Part shown: positions 1-7,338 of the stretch, piece after piece
Position numbering within the stretch: the stretch's first letter is position 1
Layout: each line of letters begins with the position of its first letter
NCBI GenBank assembly: GCA_904418845.1
Contig: CAJFQC010000007.1
Span: forward strand, 26,140 to 90,139
DNA from: an uncultured Ruminococcus sp.
GTDB taxonomy: Bacteria > Bacillota > Clostridia > Lachnospirales > Lachnospiraceae
Reading direction: 5' to 3'
Length of the DNA: 64,000 nucleotides
The notes under the pieces: model-generated
Database searches by the model: none
What the model saw: only the letters and a program-made list of their open reading frames with translations
Told to the model about the DNA's origin: nothing
Made by a program: the position numbers and the translations under genes

Positions 1-1
1 T

Positions 2-601
2 ACTGGCGGACATTACCTTGAAGGGTCCACGGACATCACGAGGACGGTTGCAATCGGGGATGTGCCTTTAAAAGAGAAAGAGAACTTTACCCTTGTGGCG
101 CGAGCTATGCTGCGTCTGATGAACGCCGTGTTTTTATACGGATGCAGCGGGGCGAATCTGGACTGTATCGCGAGGGAAGTATTCTGGAAAGAAAGAGTGA
201 ACTTTAACCATGGTACAGGACATGGCGTGGGATATCTGACAAACATCCATGAAGCGCCCATTAATTTCCGGTGGAAAGAAGGGAAAACGCCGGCGCCTGT
301 ATTGGAGAAAAATATGGTTATCACAGATGAGCCGGGGATCTATATCGAAGGATCGCATGGCATCCGCATCGAAAATGAACTTCTGGTGTGCGAGGATGAG
401 AAGAACGGATACGGACAGTTCATGAGGTTTGAGCCCCTGACCTTTGTGCCTGTAGATCTGGACGCTTTGCTGCCGGAGAGGATGACAGAGGAAGAACGGG
501 ATATGCTCAATGTCTATCACAGGAGAGTGTTTGAAATCGTAGCGCCGTATCTGGATGAAAAAGAAAGGGTATGGCTTCAGACATACACCCGCCCCGTGTG
601 A
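2..601 (+). CDS. Xaa-Pro aminopeptidase (M24B), C-terminal part
   Basis: This is the 3' part of a gene that enters from outside the window; the frame is open from base 2. It encodes the pita-bread catalytic domain of an M24 metallopeptidase that removes N-terminal residues preceding proline. Visible are GGHYLEGSTDITRT (metal-binding Asp), HGTGHGVG (His ligand), TDEPGIY and RIENELLV (the two Glu ligands), in the order expected for aminopeptidase P. The end of the protein is normal, so the truncation is only the window edge. An RpiR-type regulator follows within 40 bp in the same direction, so they may be co-transcribed. Prolidase is the only close alternative. Confidence 0.9.
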   Translation, partial: TGGHYLEGSTDITRTVAIGDVPLKEKENFTLVARAMLRLMNAVFLYGCSGANLDCIAREVFWKERVNFNHGTGHGVGYLTNIHEAPINFRWKEGKTPAPVLEKNMVITDEPGIYIEGSHGIRIENELLVCEDEKNGYGQFMRFEPLTFVPVDLDALLPERMTEEERDMLNVYHRRVFEIVAPYLDEKERVWLQTYTRPV

Positions 602-634
602 GATATGACGATTAAAATAAGGAATAAGGCCAAA

Positions 635-1657
635 ATGGAAACAACAGAAAATACAACTAATGAACTGATCTTAAGGATCGAAGAAAAATATAATAAGATG
701 AGTAAAGGGCAGCGCAGACTTGCCGACTATGTACGTGAAAACTATGATAAGGCAGTGTTTTTGACCGCGGCAAAGCTCGGAGAGACTGTTGGCGTCAGTG
801 AATCCACAGTGGTGCGTTTTGCAATCCAGCTCGGATACAAAGGCTATCCGGGATTCCAGAAAGCGCTGGAGGAACTGGTGAGGAACAAGCTGAATTCCAT
901 CCAGAGGATGGAGGTCACATACGGAAGGATCAGCCAGAGCGAGATCCTTGAGACAGTGCTCCAGACAGATATTGAGAAGATCAAGCAGACGCTGGCTGTG
1001 ATCGACCATAAAGCATTTGATCTTGCCATCGACACTATTCTCGAGGCGAAAAGGATCTATGTTATCGGTATCAGGAGCTGTGCGCCGCTGGCGTCCTTCT
1101 TTTCCTTTTATCTGAACCTGATCTGTGAAAATGTAACTGTGGTTGATACGAACAGCTCCAGCGAGATCTTCGAGCAGCTTATACGGATCAGCGGCGACGA
1201 TGTGATTATCGGCATCAGCTTTCCGCGCTATTCCATGCGCACTTTAAAGGCGCTGGAATTTGCAAGCAACCGCAAGGCGAAAGTGATCACGCTGACGGAC
1301 AGCGTCCATTCGCCGATGAATCTGTATTCATCCTGCAACCTTATCGCGCGCAGCGATATGGCGTCCATCGTGGATTCCCTTGTGGCGCCTTTAAGTGTGA
1401 TCAATGCGCTGATAGTTGCCCTGTGTATGAAAAAACAGGAGGAGGTCGTGGATACACTGGAGACCCTGGAAGAGATATGGGGAGAATATCAGGTTTACAG
1501 CGGGGATGAATTAAATCCCGTGAGCGGCGCGTTTACGGTAGGGAAGGGAGAAGATCTGTCTGCAAAGAGTAAGAGAGAAGGAGTTTTCGGAGAAGATAAG
1601 GGAAGGACTGAATCCGACACAGATAAGGACAAAAGAAAGGCTGGGCTTGACGGATGA
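635..1657 (+). CDS. MurR/RpiR family transcriptional regulator
   Basis: The N-terminal part (about residues 15-90) is an HTH of the RpiR type, with KGQRRLADYV and VGVSESTVVRFAIQLGYKG. A SIS sugar-phosphate-binding domain occupies about residues 110-270 (VIGIRSCAPLA, GISFPRYS). Such proteins usually sense a phosphosugar and regulate nearby catabolic genes; the effector here is unknown. The ATG at 635 is preferred because AATAAGG lies 5 bases upstream; the in-frame ATG at 605 has no ribosome site. About 45 residues after the SIS domain form a charged Lys/Glu/Asp tail not typical of the family. The stop overlaps the next start by 4 bp (ATGA), suggesting translational coupling to the flavoprotein. 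Confidence 0.88.
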   Translation: METTENTTNELILRIEEKYNKMSKGQRRLADYVRENYDKAVFLTAAKLGETVGVSESTVVRFAIQLGYKGYPGFQKALEELVRNKLNSIQRMEVTYGRISQSEILETVLQTDIEKIKQTLAVIDHKAFDLAIDTILEAKRIYVIGIRSCAPLASFFSFYLNLICENVTVVDTNSSSEIFEQLIRISGDDVIIGISFPRYSMRTLKALEFASNRKAKVITLTDSVHSPMNLYSSCNLIARSDMASIVDSLVAPLSVINALIVALCMKKQEEVVDTLETLEEIWGEYQVYSGDELNPVSGAFTVGKGEDLSAKSKREGVFGEDKGRTESDTDKDKRKAGLDG

Positions 1658-2886
1658 GGAAGGTGCTTGTGATAGGCGGGGGAGCCGCGGGGATGATGGC
1701 GGCGGTCACAGCCGCTAAAAACGGCGGACAGGTACTTCTTCTCGAGAAAAATGAAAAGCTTGGGAAGAAGATTTTTATCACAGGAAAAGGACGGTGCAAC
1801 ATTACAAATGCAGCGGATATAGAAGCTCTTTTCTCTGCCGTAGTCAGCAATCCGAAATTTTTATACAGCAGTTTTTACAGCTTTACCAATGATCAGGTCG
1901 TTGATTTTTTTGAGGAGCTCGGCGTGCAGACGAAAGTTGAGCGGGGCGGGAGAGTATTTCCGGTATCTGATCATTCTTCAGATGTGATCCGCGCTTTAGA
2001 GAGGGAGATGGAACGCCTTGGCGTGGAGATCCGGCTCCGGGCAGAGGTGAAGGAACTGATTCTTGAGGATGAGACTGTGAAAGGCGTGGTGCTTTCATCA
2101 GGAAAAAGACTGTATGCTGACGCTGTCATTGCCGCCACAGGCGGTATTTCTTATCCGTCCACAGGCTCTACGGGAGACGGATATCGTTTTGCGGAGGAAT
2201 GCGGACATAAGGTGACGGAACTCCTTCCCTCGCTTGTGCCCATGGAAGTGAAGGAATGGTATGCTAAAGAACTGATGGGTCTGTCTCTTCGGAATATTGA
2301 GATCCGTGTGACAGACGGAAAGAAGACGCTGTACCGGGAGTTTGGCGAGATGCTGTTTACCCACTATGGAGTGACCGGACCGGTCATCTTAAGCGCCAGC
2401 AGCATCGTTGGGAAAAAGCTGAAAGATAAAGAACTCACACTGCATATCGATCTGAAGCCTGCGCTCACGGAAGAGCAGCTTGATAAACGAGTGCTGCGGG
2501 AATTCGGGACGAACCACAACCGCCAGTTTAAGAACGCGGTAGACAGTCTGTTTCCGTCAAAGCTGAGACCGGTCATTGTGGAATTGTCGGGCATACCGGA
2601 GGAGAAAAAAGTCCATGAGATCACGAAAGAAGAACGGCTTCGGTTCGCGCGGCTTATCAAAGACTTTACTATGACGCTTACCGGGCTGCGGGGCTATAAG
2701 GAGGCGATCATTACAAAGGGCGGAGTGTCCGTAAAAGAAATCGATCCCGGAACTATGGAATCTAAGCTGGTGAAAGGACTTTATTTCGCCGGGGAAGTAT
2801 TAGACCTTGACGCTGTTACAGGAGGATATAATCTGCAGATTGCGTGGAGCACGGGATATATGGCCGGGATGAACGCCTGTTGTTGA
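1654..2886 (+). CDS. NAD(P)/FAD-dependent oxidoreductase, HI0933/BaiN family
   Basis: A 410-aa flavoprotein. GGGAAG near residue 8 is the Rossmann dinucleotide-binding motif; GKGRCNITN near residue 45 and the C-terminal GLYFAGEVLDLDAVTGGYN are hallmarks of the HI0933-like family. One family member, BaiN of Clostridium scindens, has been reported to reduce bile-acid intermediates, but most members have no known substrate and family membership alone does not show that activity here. The length is normal. The start overlaps the RpiR-type stop by 4 bp. The gene ends 31 bp from the convergent apbE gene, with only a 5-bp GC hairpin between them. Confidence 0.88.
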   Translation: MRKVLVIGGGAAGMMAAVTAAKNGGQVLLLEKNEKLGKKIFITGKGRCNITNAADIEALFSAVVSNPKFLYSSFYSFTNDQVVDFFEELGVQTKVERGGRVFPVSDHSSDVIRALEREMERLGVEIRLRAEVKELILEDETVKGVVLSSGKRLYADAVIAATGGISYPSTGSTGDGYRFAEECGHKVTELLPSLVPMEVKEWYAKELMGLSLRNIEIRVTDGKKTLYREFGEMLFTHYGVTGPVILSASSIVGKKLKDKELTLHIDLKPALTEEQLDKRVLREFGTNHNRQFKNAVDSLFPSKLRPVIVELSGIPEEKKVHEITKEERLRFARLIKDFTMTLTGLRGYKEAIITKGGVSVKEIDPGTMESKLVKGLYFAGEVLDLDAVTGGYNLQIAWSTGYMAGMNACC

Positions 2887-2917
2887 AGAGCAGTCTCCGG
2901 CATTGCCGGGCAGTGGA

Positions 2918-3904
2918 TTAAAAAGTTTTGTGTATCTCAAGGTCGCTCGTGACAAACACAGCGTCCACATTGTCCATGTCTTGTATCAGCTTCATCCCTT
3001 CTTCCAGCCCGAGGGCATAACATGTTGTGCTCAGGGCGTCACCCTGAACAGAGCTGTCAGAGATGACTGTCACCTGGTACAGATCATTCTGGATGGGATA
3101 CCCGGTGTCCGGGTCGAGGATGTGATGATAGATCACTCCGTCTTTTTCAAAATATCTCTCGTAGTTTCCGGAGGAGACTACCGACCGGTCTGACACGGAC
3201 AGGCTTGTAAGTACAGTCCCGTCCGCGGCGAAGGGCTCCTGCAGTCCTATTTGAAAGTCTGATCCGTCTGCACGTCCGCCGAGGGCCAGCATATTTCCGC
3301 CGAGATTGATCAGGGCATGTTCTACGCCCTGATCTTTTAAATATTCCTTGAGTTTATCCGCGATATATCCTTTTGCAATGCCGCCTAAGTCGATCTTTGC
3401 CTTCGGATCGGTAAGGGTGACGGTCGTGCCGTCGATCTGTATACAGTGATAATCGATATGGCTGACCGCCTCTGCAAGCTCATCGGGGCCGGGAAGCTCT
3501 TTTTCTTCGTTGTCGCGGAAATTCCAGAGATCTGTGGCGGAAGCCACTGTGATATCGAATTTCCCTTCTGAGAGTTCTCCGTATTCGATCCCAAGACGGA
3601 TCAGTTCTGCCGTTTCATCGGACACTGTGACCGACGCTCCCTGCGCACGGTTGATCCGGGATACTTCGCTTGTCTCGATGGTCGGACTTAAAAGCTGCTC
3701 GTAATGCCCGCAGATATTTTCACATTCATCTAACACTGCGCGGTCCGCGCCCCATACTTGAATTTGGACGACCGTATCAAAATAGAGTCCCGTCATGGAT
3801 AAGGATTCATTTTTAATGGGAGAGGAGCAGCCGCCGAGAACGGGGATGATCAGTATCAATATGAGTGACAGAGCGGCAAAATGAGCTTTTTTTATTTTTA
3901 TCAT
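2918..3904 (-). CDS. apbE: FAD:protein FMN transferase (ApbE), lipoprotein
   Basis: ApbE attaches FMN covalently to Thr/Ser of extracytoplasmic flavoproteins using FAD. The protein begins with a lipoprotein signal peptide ending in LGGC (lipidated Cys about residue 26), so it is anchored outside the membrane. Family landmarks are DLGGIAKGYIADKL, LINLGGNMLALG, YHHILDPDTGYP and DALSTTCYALG near the C-terminus. Length of 328 aa is typical. It is divergent from a NusG-II/Gx-transporter pair with a 137-bp shared control region. I saw no gene for an obvious flavinylated target (RnfG, PplA or FMN-bind domain) in the window, so its substrate protein lies elsewhere. Confidence 0.93.
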   Translation of the reverse strand: MIKIKKAHFAALSLILILIIPVLGGCSSPIKNESLSMTGLYFDTVVQIQVWGADRAVLDECENICGHYEQLLSPTIETSEVSRINRAQGASVTVSDETAELIRLGIEYGELSEGKFDITVASATDLWNFRDNEEKELPGPDELAEAVSHIDYHCIQIDGTTVTLTDPKAKIDLGGIAKGYIADKLKEYLKDQGVEHALINLGGNMLALGGRADGSDFQIGLQEPFAADGTVLTSLSVSDRSVVSSGNYERYFEKDGVIYHHILDPDTGYPIQNDLYQVTVISDSSVQGDALSTTCYALGLEEGMKLIQDMDNVDAVFVTSDLEIHKTF

Positions 3905-3936
3905 TTTAAGATTCCTTTCAGGCTGTATTTCTGGAT

Positions 3937-3965
3937 ATTATATAATGTTTCCCCGGAAAGCACAA
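3937..3965 (-). promoter_or_regulatory. Promoter for apbE
   Basis: On the minus strand TTGTGC (3965-3960) is separated by 17 bp from a perfect TATAAT (3942-3937), 33 bp before the apbE start. The -35 box is weak. Confidence 0.5.
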
Positions 3966-3989
3966 CAGAACATGTAATCGAACACATGG

Positions 3990-4018
3990 TTGCATAATAA
4001 AAAGTGGTGTGCTATGAT
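3990..4018 (+). promoter_or_regulatory. Promoter for the EetA-like gene
   Basis: TTGCAT (3990-3995), 17-bp spacer, TATGAT (4013-4018), then GAGGTAAAGGGG as ribosome site before ATG 4042. The two divergent promoters have about 24 bp between their -35 boxes. Confidence 0.6.
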
Positions 4019-4041
4019 ATTTGAGGTAAAGGGGTACGGAT

Positions 4042-4407
4042 ATGAAGAGAAATGACTGGATTCTGGCGGCGGGGGTGATTGTCGCCGCGGTCTTGATTTT
4101 TTGTGTTCAACTGATGGTGAACCTGTCCTTTGATAAAGCACAGGCTGTCGTCCTGGTCACCGTAAAGGGCGAGGACTTCGGCGCTTACAGGCTTAACGAG
4201 GACCAGACAGTGGACATTGACGGAACGAATACGCTCGTGATCAAGGACGGAGCGGTGCGGATAGAAAAGGCGGACTGTCCGGATCAGATCTGTGTGCATC
4301 ACCGTGGGATCAGCAGGAACGGAGAGAGTATCATCTGCCTTCCAAACCGGGTGGTTGTTTCTGTGAGGAGCAGTGAGGACAGTGAATTGGATGGTGTTGC
4401 CCGATGA
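4042..4407 (+). CDS. NusG domain II membrane protein (EetA-like)
   Basis: A 121-aa protein with one N-terminal membrane segment (about residues 7-29) and an extracytoplasmic NusG_II-type beta domain containing ADCPDQICVHHRGIS and GESIICLPNRVVV. The Cys-rich CPDQIC motif is typical of this domain. In Listeria a small NusG-II protein and a Gx-type membrane protein (EetA, EetB as I recall them) belong to the flavin-based extracellular electron transfer locus; the same pair sits here beside apbE. The role is inferred from neighbourhood. It overlaps the next gene by 4 bp. Confidence 0.8.
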   Translation: MKRNDWILAAGVIVAAVLIFCVQLMVNLSFDKAQAVVLVTVKGEDFGAYRLNEDQTVDIDGTNTLVIKDGAVRIEKADCPDQICVHHRGISRNGESIICLPNRVVVSVRSSEDSELDGVAR

Positions 4408-4898
4408 AACATAAAGCGGCATATTTCGGAGTATTTACAGCGTTGGCGCTTATATTCAGTTATGTTGAGACGCTTATCCCCATCAATTTCGGTATCCCGG
4501 GGGCAAAGCTGGGGCTTGCGAATCTGGTCATTGTCATTGTTTTGTATAAGACGGGATGGAAAGAAGCGCTGCTTTTGTCTGTAACCCGTATCATTCTGGC
4601 GGGATTTCTCTTCGGGAATCTCTTCGGAATCCTGTATAGCCTTGCCGGCGGCCTTTCCAGTCTTGCCGTTATGACCATGGTGAAGAGAAGAGAAAGCTTC
4701 AGCATGATCGGGGTAAGTATGGCGGGAGGCGTGACCCACAATATCGGACAGCTCATTGCGGCGATGCTTGTCGTGGAAACCTATCAGGCAGGATATTATC
4801 TGCCGGTGCTGATGCTGGCAGGACTGGCGACGGGAACCCTGATCGGATTGGTCTGCAGGGAAGTTTTGAGACGTCTTAAGGATTTTCAAATGGTATAG
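4404..4898 (+). CDS. Gx transporter family membrane protein (EetB-like)
   Basis: A 164-aa, strongly hydrophobic protein with about five membrane segments, of the family also labelled 'heptaprenyl diphosphate synthase component I' (PF07456 type). NFGIPGAKLGLANLV and GGVTHNIGQLIAA are the conserved Gly/Asn-rich stretches resembling ECF-type S components. The older synthase name is probably misleading because the protein is a membrane transporter-like module. ATGA overlap with the NusG-II gene indicates a coupled pair. The substrate is not known; a quinone- or flavin-related role is inference from apbE and the EET-like context. Confidence 0.8.
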   Translation: MKHKAAYFGVFTALALIFSYVETLIPINFGIPGAKLGLANLVIVIVLYKTGWKEALLLSVTRIILAGFLFGNLFGILYSLAGGLSSLAVMTMVKRRESFSMIGVSMAGGVTHNIGQLIAAMLVVETYQAGYYLPVLMLAGLATGTLIGLVCREVLRRLKDFQMV

Positions 4899-4963
4899 CC
4901 TGGCCGCTGCGGGAGAACAGACAGAATATTATTTATAAACAATAAGAAAAGGAAGAAAGACTG

Positions 4964-5575
4964 ATGATCTCATATTTAAAAGGAGAACTGGCGGCAGTAG
5001 AAGAAGAAAAGGCAGTGATCGACGTAGGCGGCGTGGGCTATGGGGTGTTCATGCCGCAGCAGGCTCTGTCCCTTCTTCCTCAGCCGGGCAATGAAGTGAA
5101 GATCCACACTTACCTGAATGTAAGAGAGGATGCCATGCAGCTCTTCGGGTTCCTGACAAGGGACGATCTGGAGATATTCAAGCTGGTCATCGGCGTGAGC
5201 GGCATCGGACCTAAGGGAGGACTTAATATCTTATCCTGTATGAGCCCTGATGAACTGCGCTTCGCCATTATGTCAGGAGATGCAAAAGCGATCTCCGCGG
5301 CTCCGGGCATTGGGAAGAAGACAGCGGAGAAGATGATTGTGGAATTAAGGGATAAAGTAGATATTGAAGAAATGCTCGATCATGCGGCGCACGGAGATGA
5401 GGCGGAAGCGCGCGGCTTGGAGGCATCAGACAGTGATATGCAGACAGAGGCGGTGCAGGCGCTTGTTGCCCTCGGCTATGGAAGTGCAGAGAGTATGCGG
5501 GCCGTGAAAAAGACTTCTGCGGATTGCATAACAGTGGAAGATATATTGAAAGAAGCGTTAAAATATCTTTTCTGA
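4964..5575 (+). CDS. ruvA: Holliday junction branch migration protein RuvA
   Basis: RuvA binds four-way junctions as a tetramer and loads the RuvB motor during recombinational repair. The 203-aa protein shows the N-terminal OB fold (MISYLKGELAAVEE), two helix-hairpin-helix motifs (GVSGIGPKGGLNILS about 72-86; AAPGIGKKTAEKMIVEL about 107-123), an acidic linker and the C-terminal RuvB-contacting domain (QAVQALVALGYGSAES-like end). AAAAGGAAG lies upstream of the ATG. ruvB follows after 78 bp. No ruvC is nearby; RecU, encoded at about 31 kb, is the junction resolvase in Firmicutes. Confidence 0.97.
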   Translation: MISYLKGELAAVEEEKAVIDVGGVGYGVFMPQQALSLLPQPGNEVKIHTYLNVREDAMQLFGFLTRDDLEIFKLVIGVSGIGPKGGLNILSCMSPDELRFAIMSGDAKAISAAPGIGKKTAEKMIVELRDKVDIEEMLDHAAHGDEAEARGLEASDSDMQTEAVQALVALGYGSAESMRAVKKTSADCITVEDILKEALKYLF

Positions 5576-5653
5576 CCGCAGACCGGAGCAGGGGAACAGG
5601 ATTGTTGATATGGGGAGGAAGCCCTATTTACTATGAAGGGAAAATGACAGATC

Positions 5654-6661
5654 ATGGGAAAACGTATCATCACGACAGAAAATCTGGAAGAGGATATCAA
5701 GATAGAGGGGGAGCTGCGGCCCCATCTTCTGACAGAATATATCGGACAGGAGAAGGCAAAAGCAACGCTTAAAGTATATATCGAGGCGGCAAAAGCGCGA
5801 AAGGAAGCGTTGGATCATGTGCTTTTTTACGGACCGCCCGGCCTGGGGAAGACGACACTCGCGGGCATTATTGCCAATGAGATGGGCGTCCATATGAAAG
5901 TGACCTCCGGCCCGGCTATAGAGAAGCCGGGGGAAATGGCCGCGATCCTGAACAGCCTTCAGGAGAATGATGTACTGTTTGTGGATGAGATCCATCGGCT
6001 GAACCGCCAGGTAGAGGAAGTGCTCTATCCGGCGATGGAGGATTATGCCATTGATATTATGATCGGAAAAGGGTCCGGGGCCCGCTCGATCCGATTGAAT
6101 CTTCCGAAATTCACCCTTGTGGGGGCAACCACAAGAGTTGGTATGCTGACCGCTCCGCTGAGAGACCGATTCGGCGTGGTGAACCGTCTGGAATTTTATA
6201 CGGATGAGGAACTAAAGACGATCATCCTGCGCTCGGCGGAGGTTCTCGGTGTGGAGATTGAAGAGGGGGGAGCGCTTGAGCTTGCAAGACGGTCAAGAGG
6301 CACTCCCAGGCTTGCCAACCGTCTATTAAAAAGGGTGCGTGATTTTGCCCAGGTGAAATACGATGGAAGGATCACAAAGAAGGTGGCGGATTACGCGCTG
6401 GACCTTCTGGATGTAGATAAATACGGACTGGACCACATTGACCGTAATATCCTGCTGACGATGATTGAGAAGTTTCAGGGCGGCCCGGTGGGACTTGATA
6501 CTTTGGCTGCGGCAACTTCTGAGGACGCGGGTACGCTGGAAGATGTGTACGAGCCGTATCTTTTGAAGAACGGCTTTATCCAGCGCACGCCGAGAGGAAG
6601 AGTAGTGACAGAACTGGCGTACAGACATATGGGAATACCGATGATAAGAGAAGAGTCATAG
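5654..6661 (+). CDS. ruvB: Holliday junction branch migration helicase RuvB
   Basis: AAA+ ATPase that drives branch migration with RuvA. Visible are the start [15 protein letters not shown], Walker [10 protein letters not shown] (about 60-68), Walker [12 protein letters not shown], sensor 1 [11 protein letters not shown] and arginine-finger region APLRDRFG, then the C-terminal winged helix ([17 protein letters not shown]). The 335-aa length is normal. The start at 5654 is supported by its position just after the ruvA spacer and by the conserved N-terminus. A weak GC hairpin follows before zapA. Confidence 0.97.
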   Translation: MGKRIITTENLEEDIKIEGELRPHLLTEYIGQEKAKATLKVYIEAAKARKEALDHVLFYGPPGLGKTTLAGIIANEMGVHMKVTSGPAIEKPGEMAAILNSLQENDVLFVDEIHRLNRQVEEVLYPAMEDYAIDIMIGKGSGARSIRLNLPKFTLVGATTRVGMLTAPLRDRFGVVNRLEFYTDEELKTIILRSAEVLGVEIEEGGALELARRSRGTPRLANRLLKRVRDFAQVKYDGRITKKVADYALDLLDVDKYGLDHIDRNILLTMIEKFQGGPVGLDTLAAATSEDAGTLEDVYEPYLLKNGFIQRTPRGRVVTELAYRHMGIPMIREES

Positions 6662-6702
6662 TTCAGCGGGCGGCGTTCGTAAAACCGCGCTGCGTGCTGA
6701 CT

Positions 6703-6722
6703 GCGGCATACGCCGCTGTTTT
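6703..6722 (+). terminator. Possible weak terminator after ruvB
   Basis: GCGGC (6703-6707) and GCCGC (6712-6716) form a short stem followed by TGTTTT. The stem is only 5 bp, but it lies just before a separate zapA promoter. Confidence 0.35.
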
Positions 6723-6734
6723 AGCAAAAAACTA

Positions 6735-6763
6735 TTGGTTTTTCGTGGGAAATCGTTTATAAT
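6735..6763 (+). promoter_or_regulatory. Promoter for zapA
   Basis: TTGGTT (6735-6740), 17-bp spacer, TATAAT (6758-6763), 29 bp before the zapA ATG. Confidence 0.55.
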
Positions 6764-6792
6764 GAACTGGTAAGAAACGCGAGGAGGAAGCT

Positions 6793-7203
6793 ATGAGTTC
6801 AGCAAAGCATTTTACGGAAGTATTGATCGGGGGAAAGGTATATACTCTGAGTGGATTCGAGGGTGAGGAATATCTTCAGAAGGTATCTTCTTATCTGAAT
6901 CATAAAATTACAGAGTGCGCGAACAGCGAGGGATACAGAAAACAGAGTGCTGACACAAGAAATGTACTTCTCGCCTTGAACATCGCAGATGATTATTTTA
7001 AAGCGAAAAAGCAGGGAGATTCCCTTGAGAGTGATATCGAGCTGAAGGACAAAGAAATGTACGATCTCAAGCACGAATTGATTTCCGCGCAGATTAAACT
7101 GGAGAATGCGGAAAAAGAGCTTGCCAAGATGAAGGAAGAGAACAACGATCTCCAGATGCAGATTGTGAAGCTGGAAACAGAGATGAAAAACCGGAGAAGA
7201 TAA
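6793..7203 (+). CDS. zapA: Cell division protein ZapA
   Basis: ZapA binds FtsZ filaments and promotes Z-ring bundling. The N-terminal half carries the ZapA domain (TEVLIGGKVYTLSGFEGEEY, VLLALNIADDYFKAK) and the C-terminal half is a coiled coil (residues about 75-136, SLESDIELKDKEMYDLKHEL and Glu/Lys-rich heptads) used for dimerization. GAGGAGG sits 8 bp before the ATG. It has its own promoter and a hairpin terminator, so it is probably monocistronic. At 136 aa it is longer than the Bacillus protein but typical of clostridial ZapA. Confidence 0.9.
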   Translation: MSSAKHFTEVLIGGKVYTLSGFEGEEYLQKVSSYLNHKITECANSEGYRKQSADTRNVLLALNIADDYFKAKKQGDSLESDIELKDKEMYDLKHELISAQIKLENAEKELAKMKEENNDLQMQIVKLETEMKNRRR

Positions 7204-7211
7204 CTATAAGA

Positions 7212-7241
7212 GGGCTGTCAGAAACGACAGCCTGTTTCATT
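7212..7241 (+). terminator. Terminator after zapA
   Basis: Stem GGCTGTC (7213-7219) with GACAGCC (7226-7232), loop AGAAAC, followed by TGTTTCATT. The T-tract is modest. Confidence 0.65.
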
Positions 7242-7338
7242 ATATGGGCAGTGAAAGTGTATACTGACATTGCATGCAAATACGGCCGTGCAGTGCCTGA
7301 GGGCAGGCTGTGCATGACGGAAAGGTTTATAAACAGAT

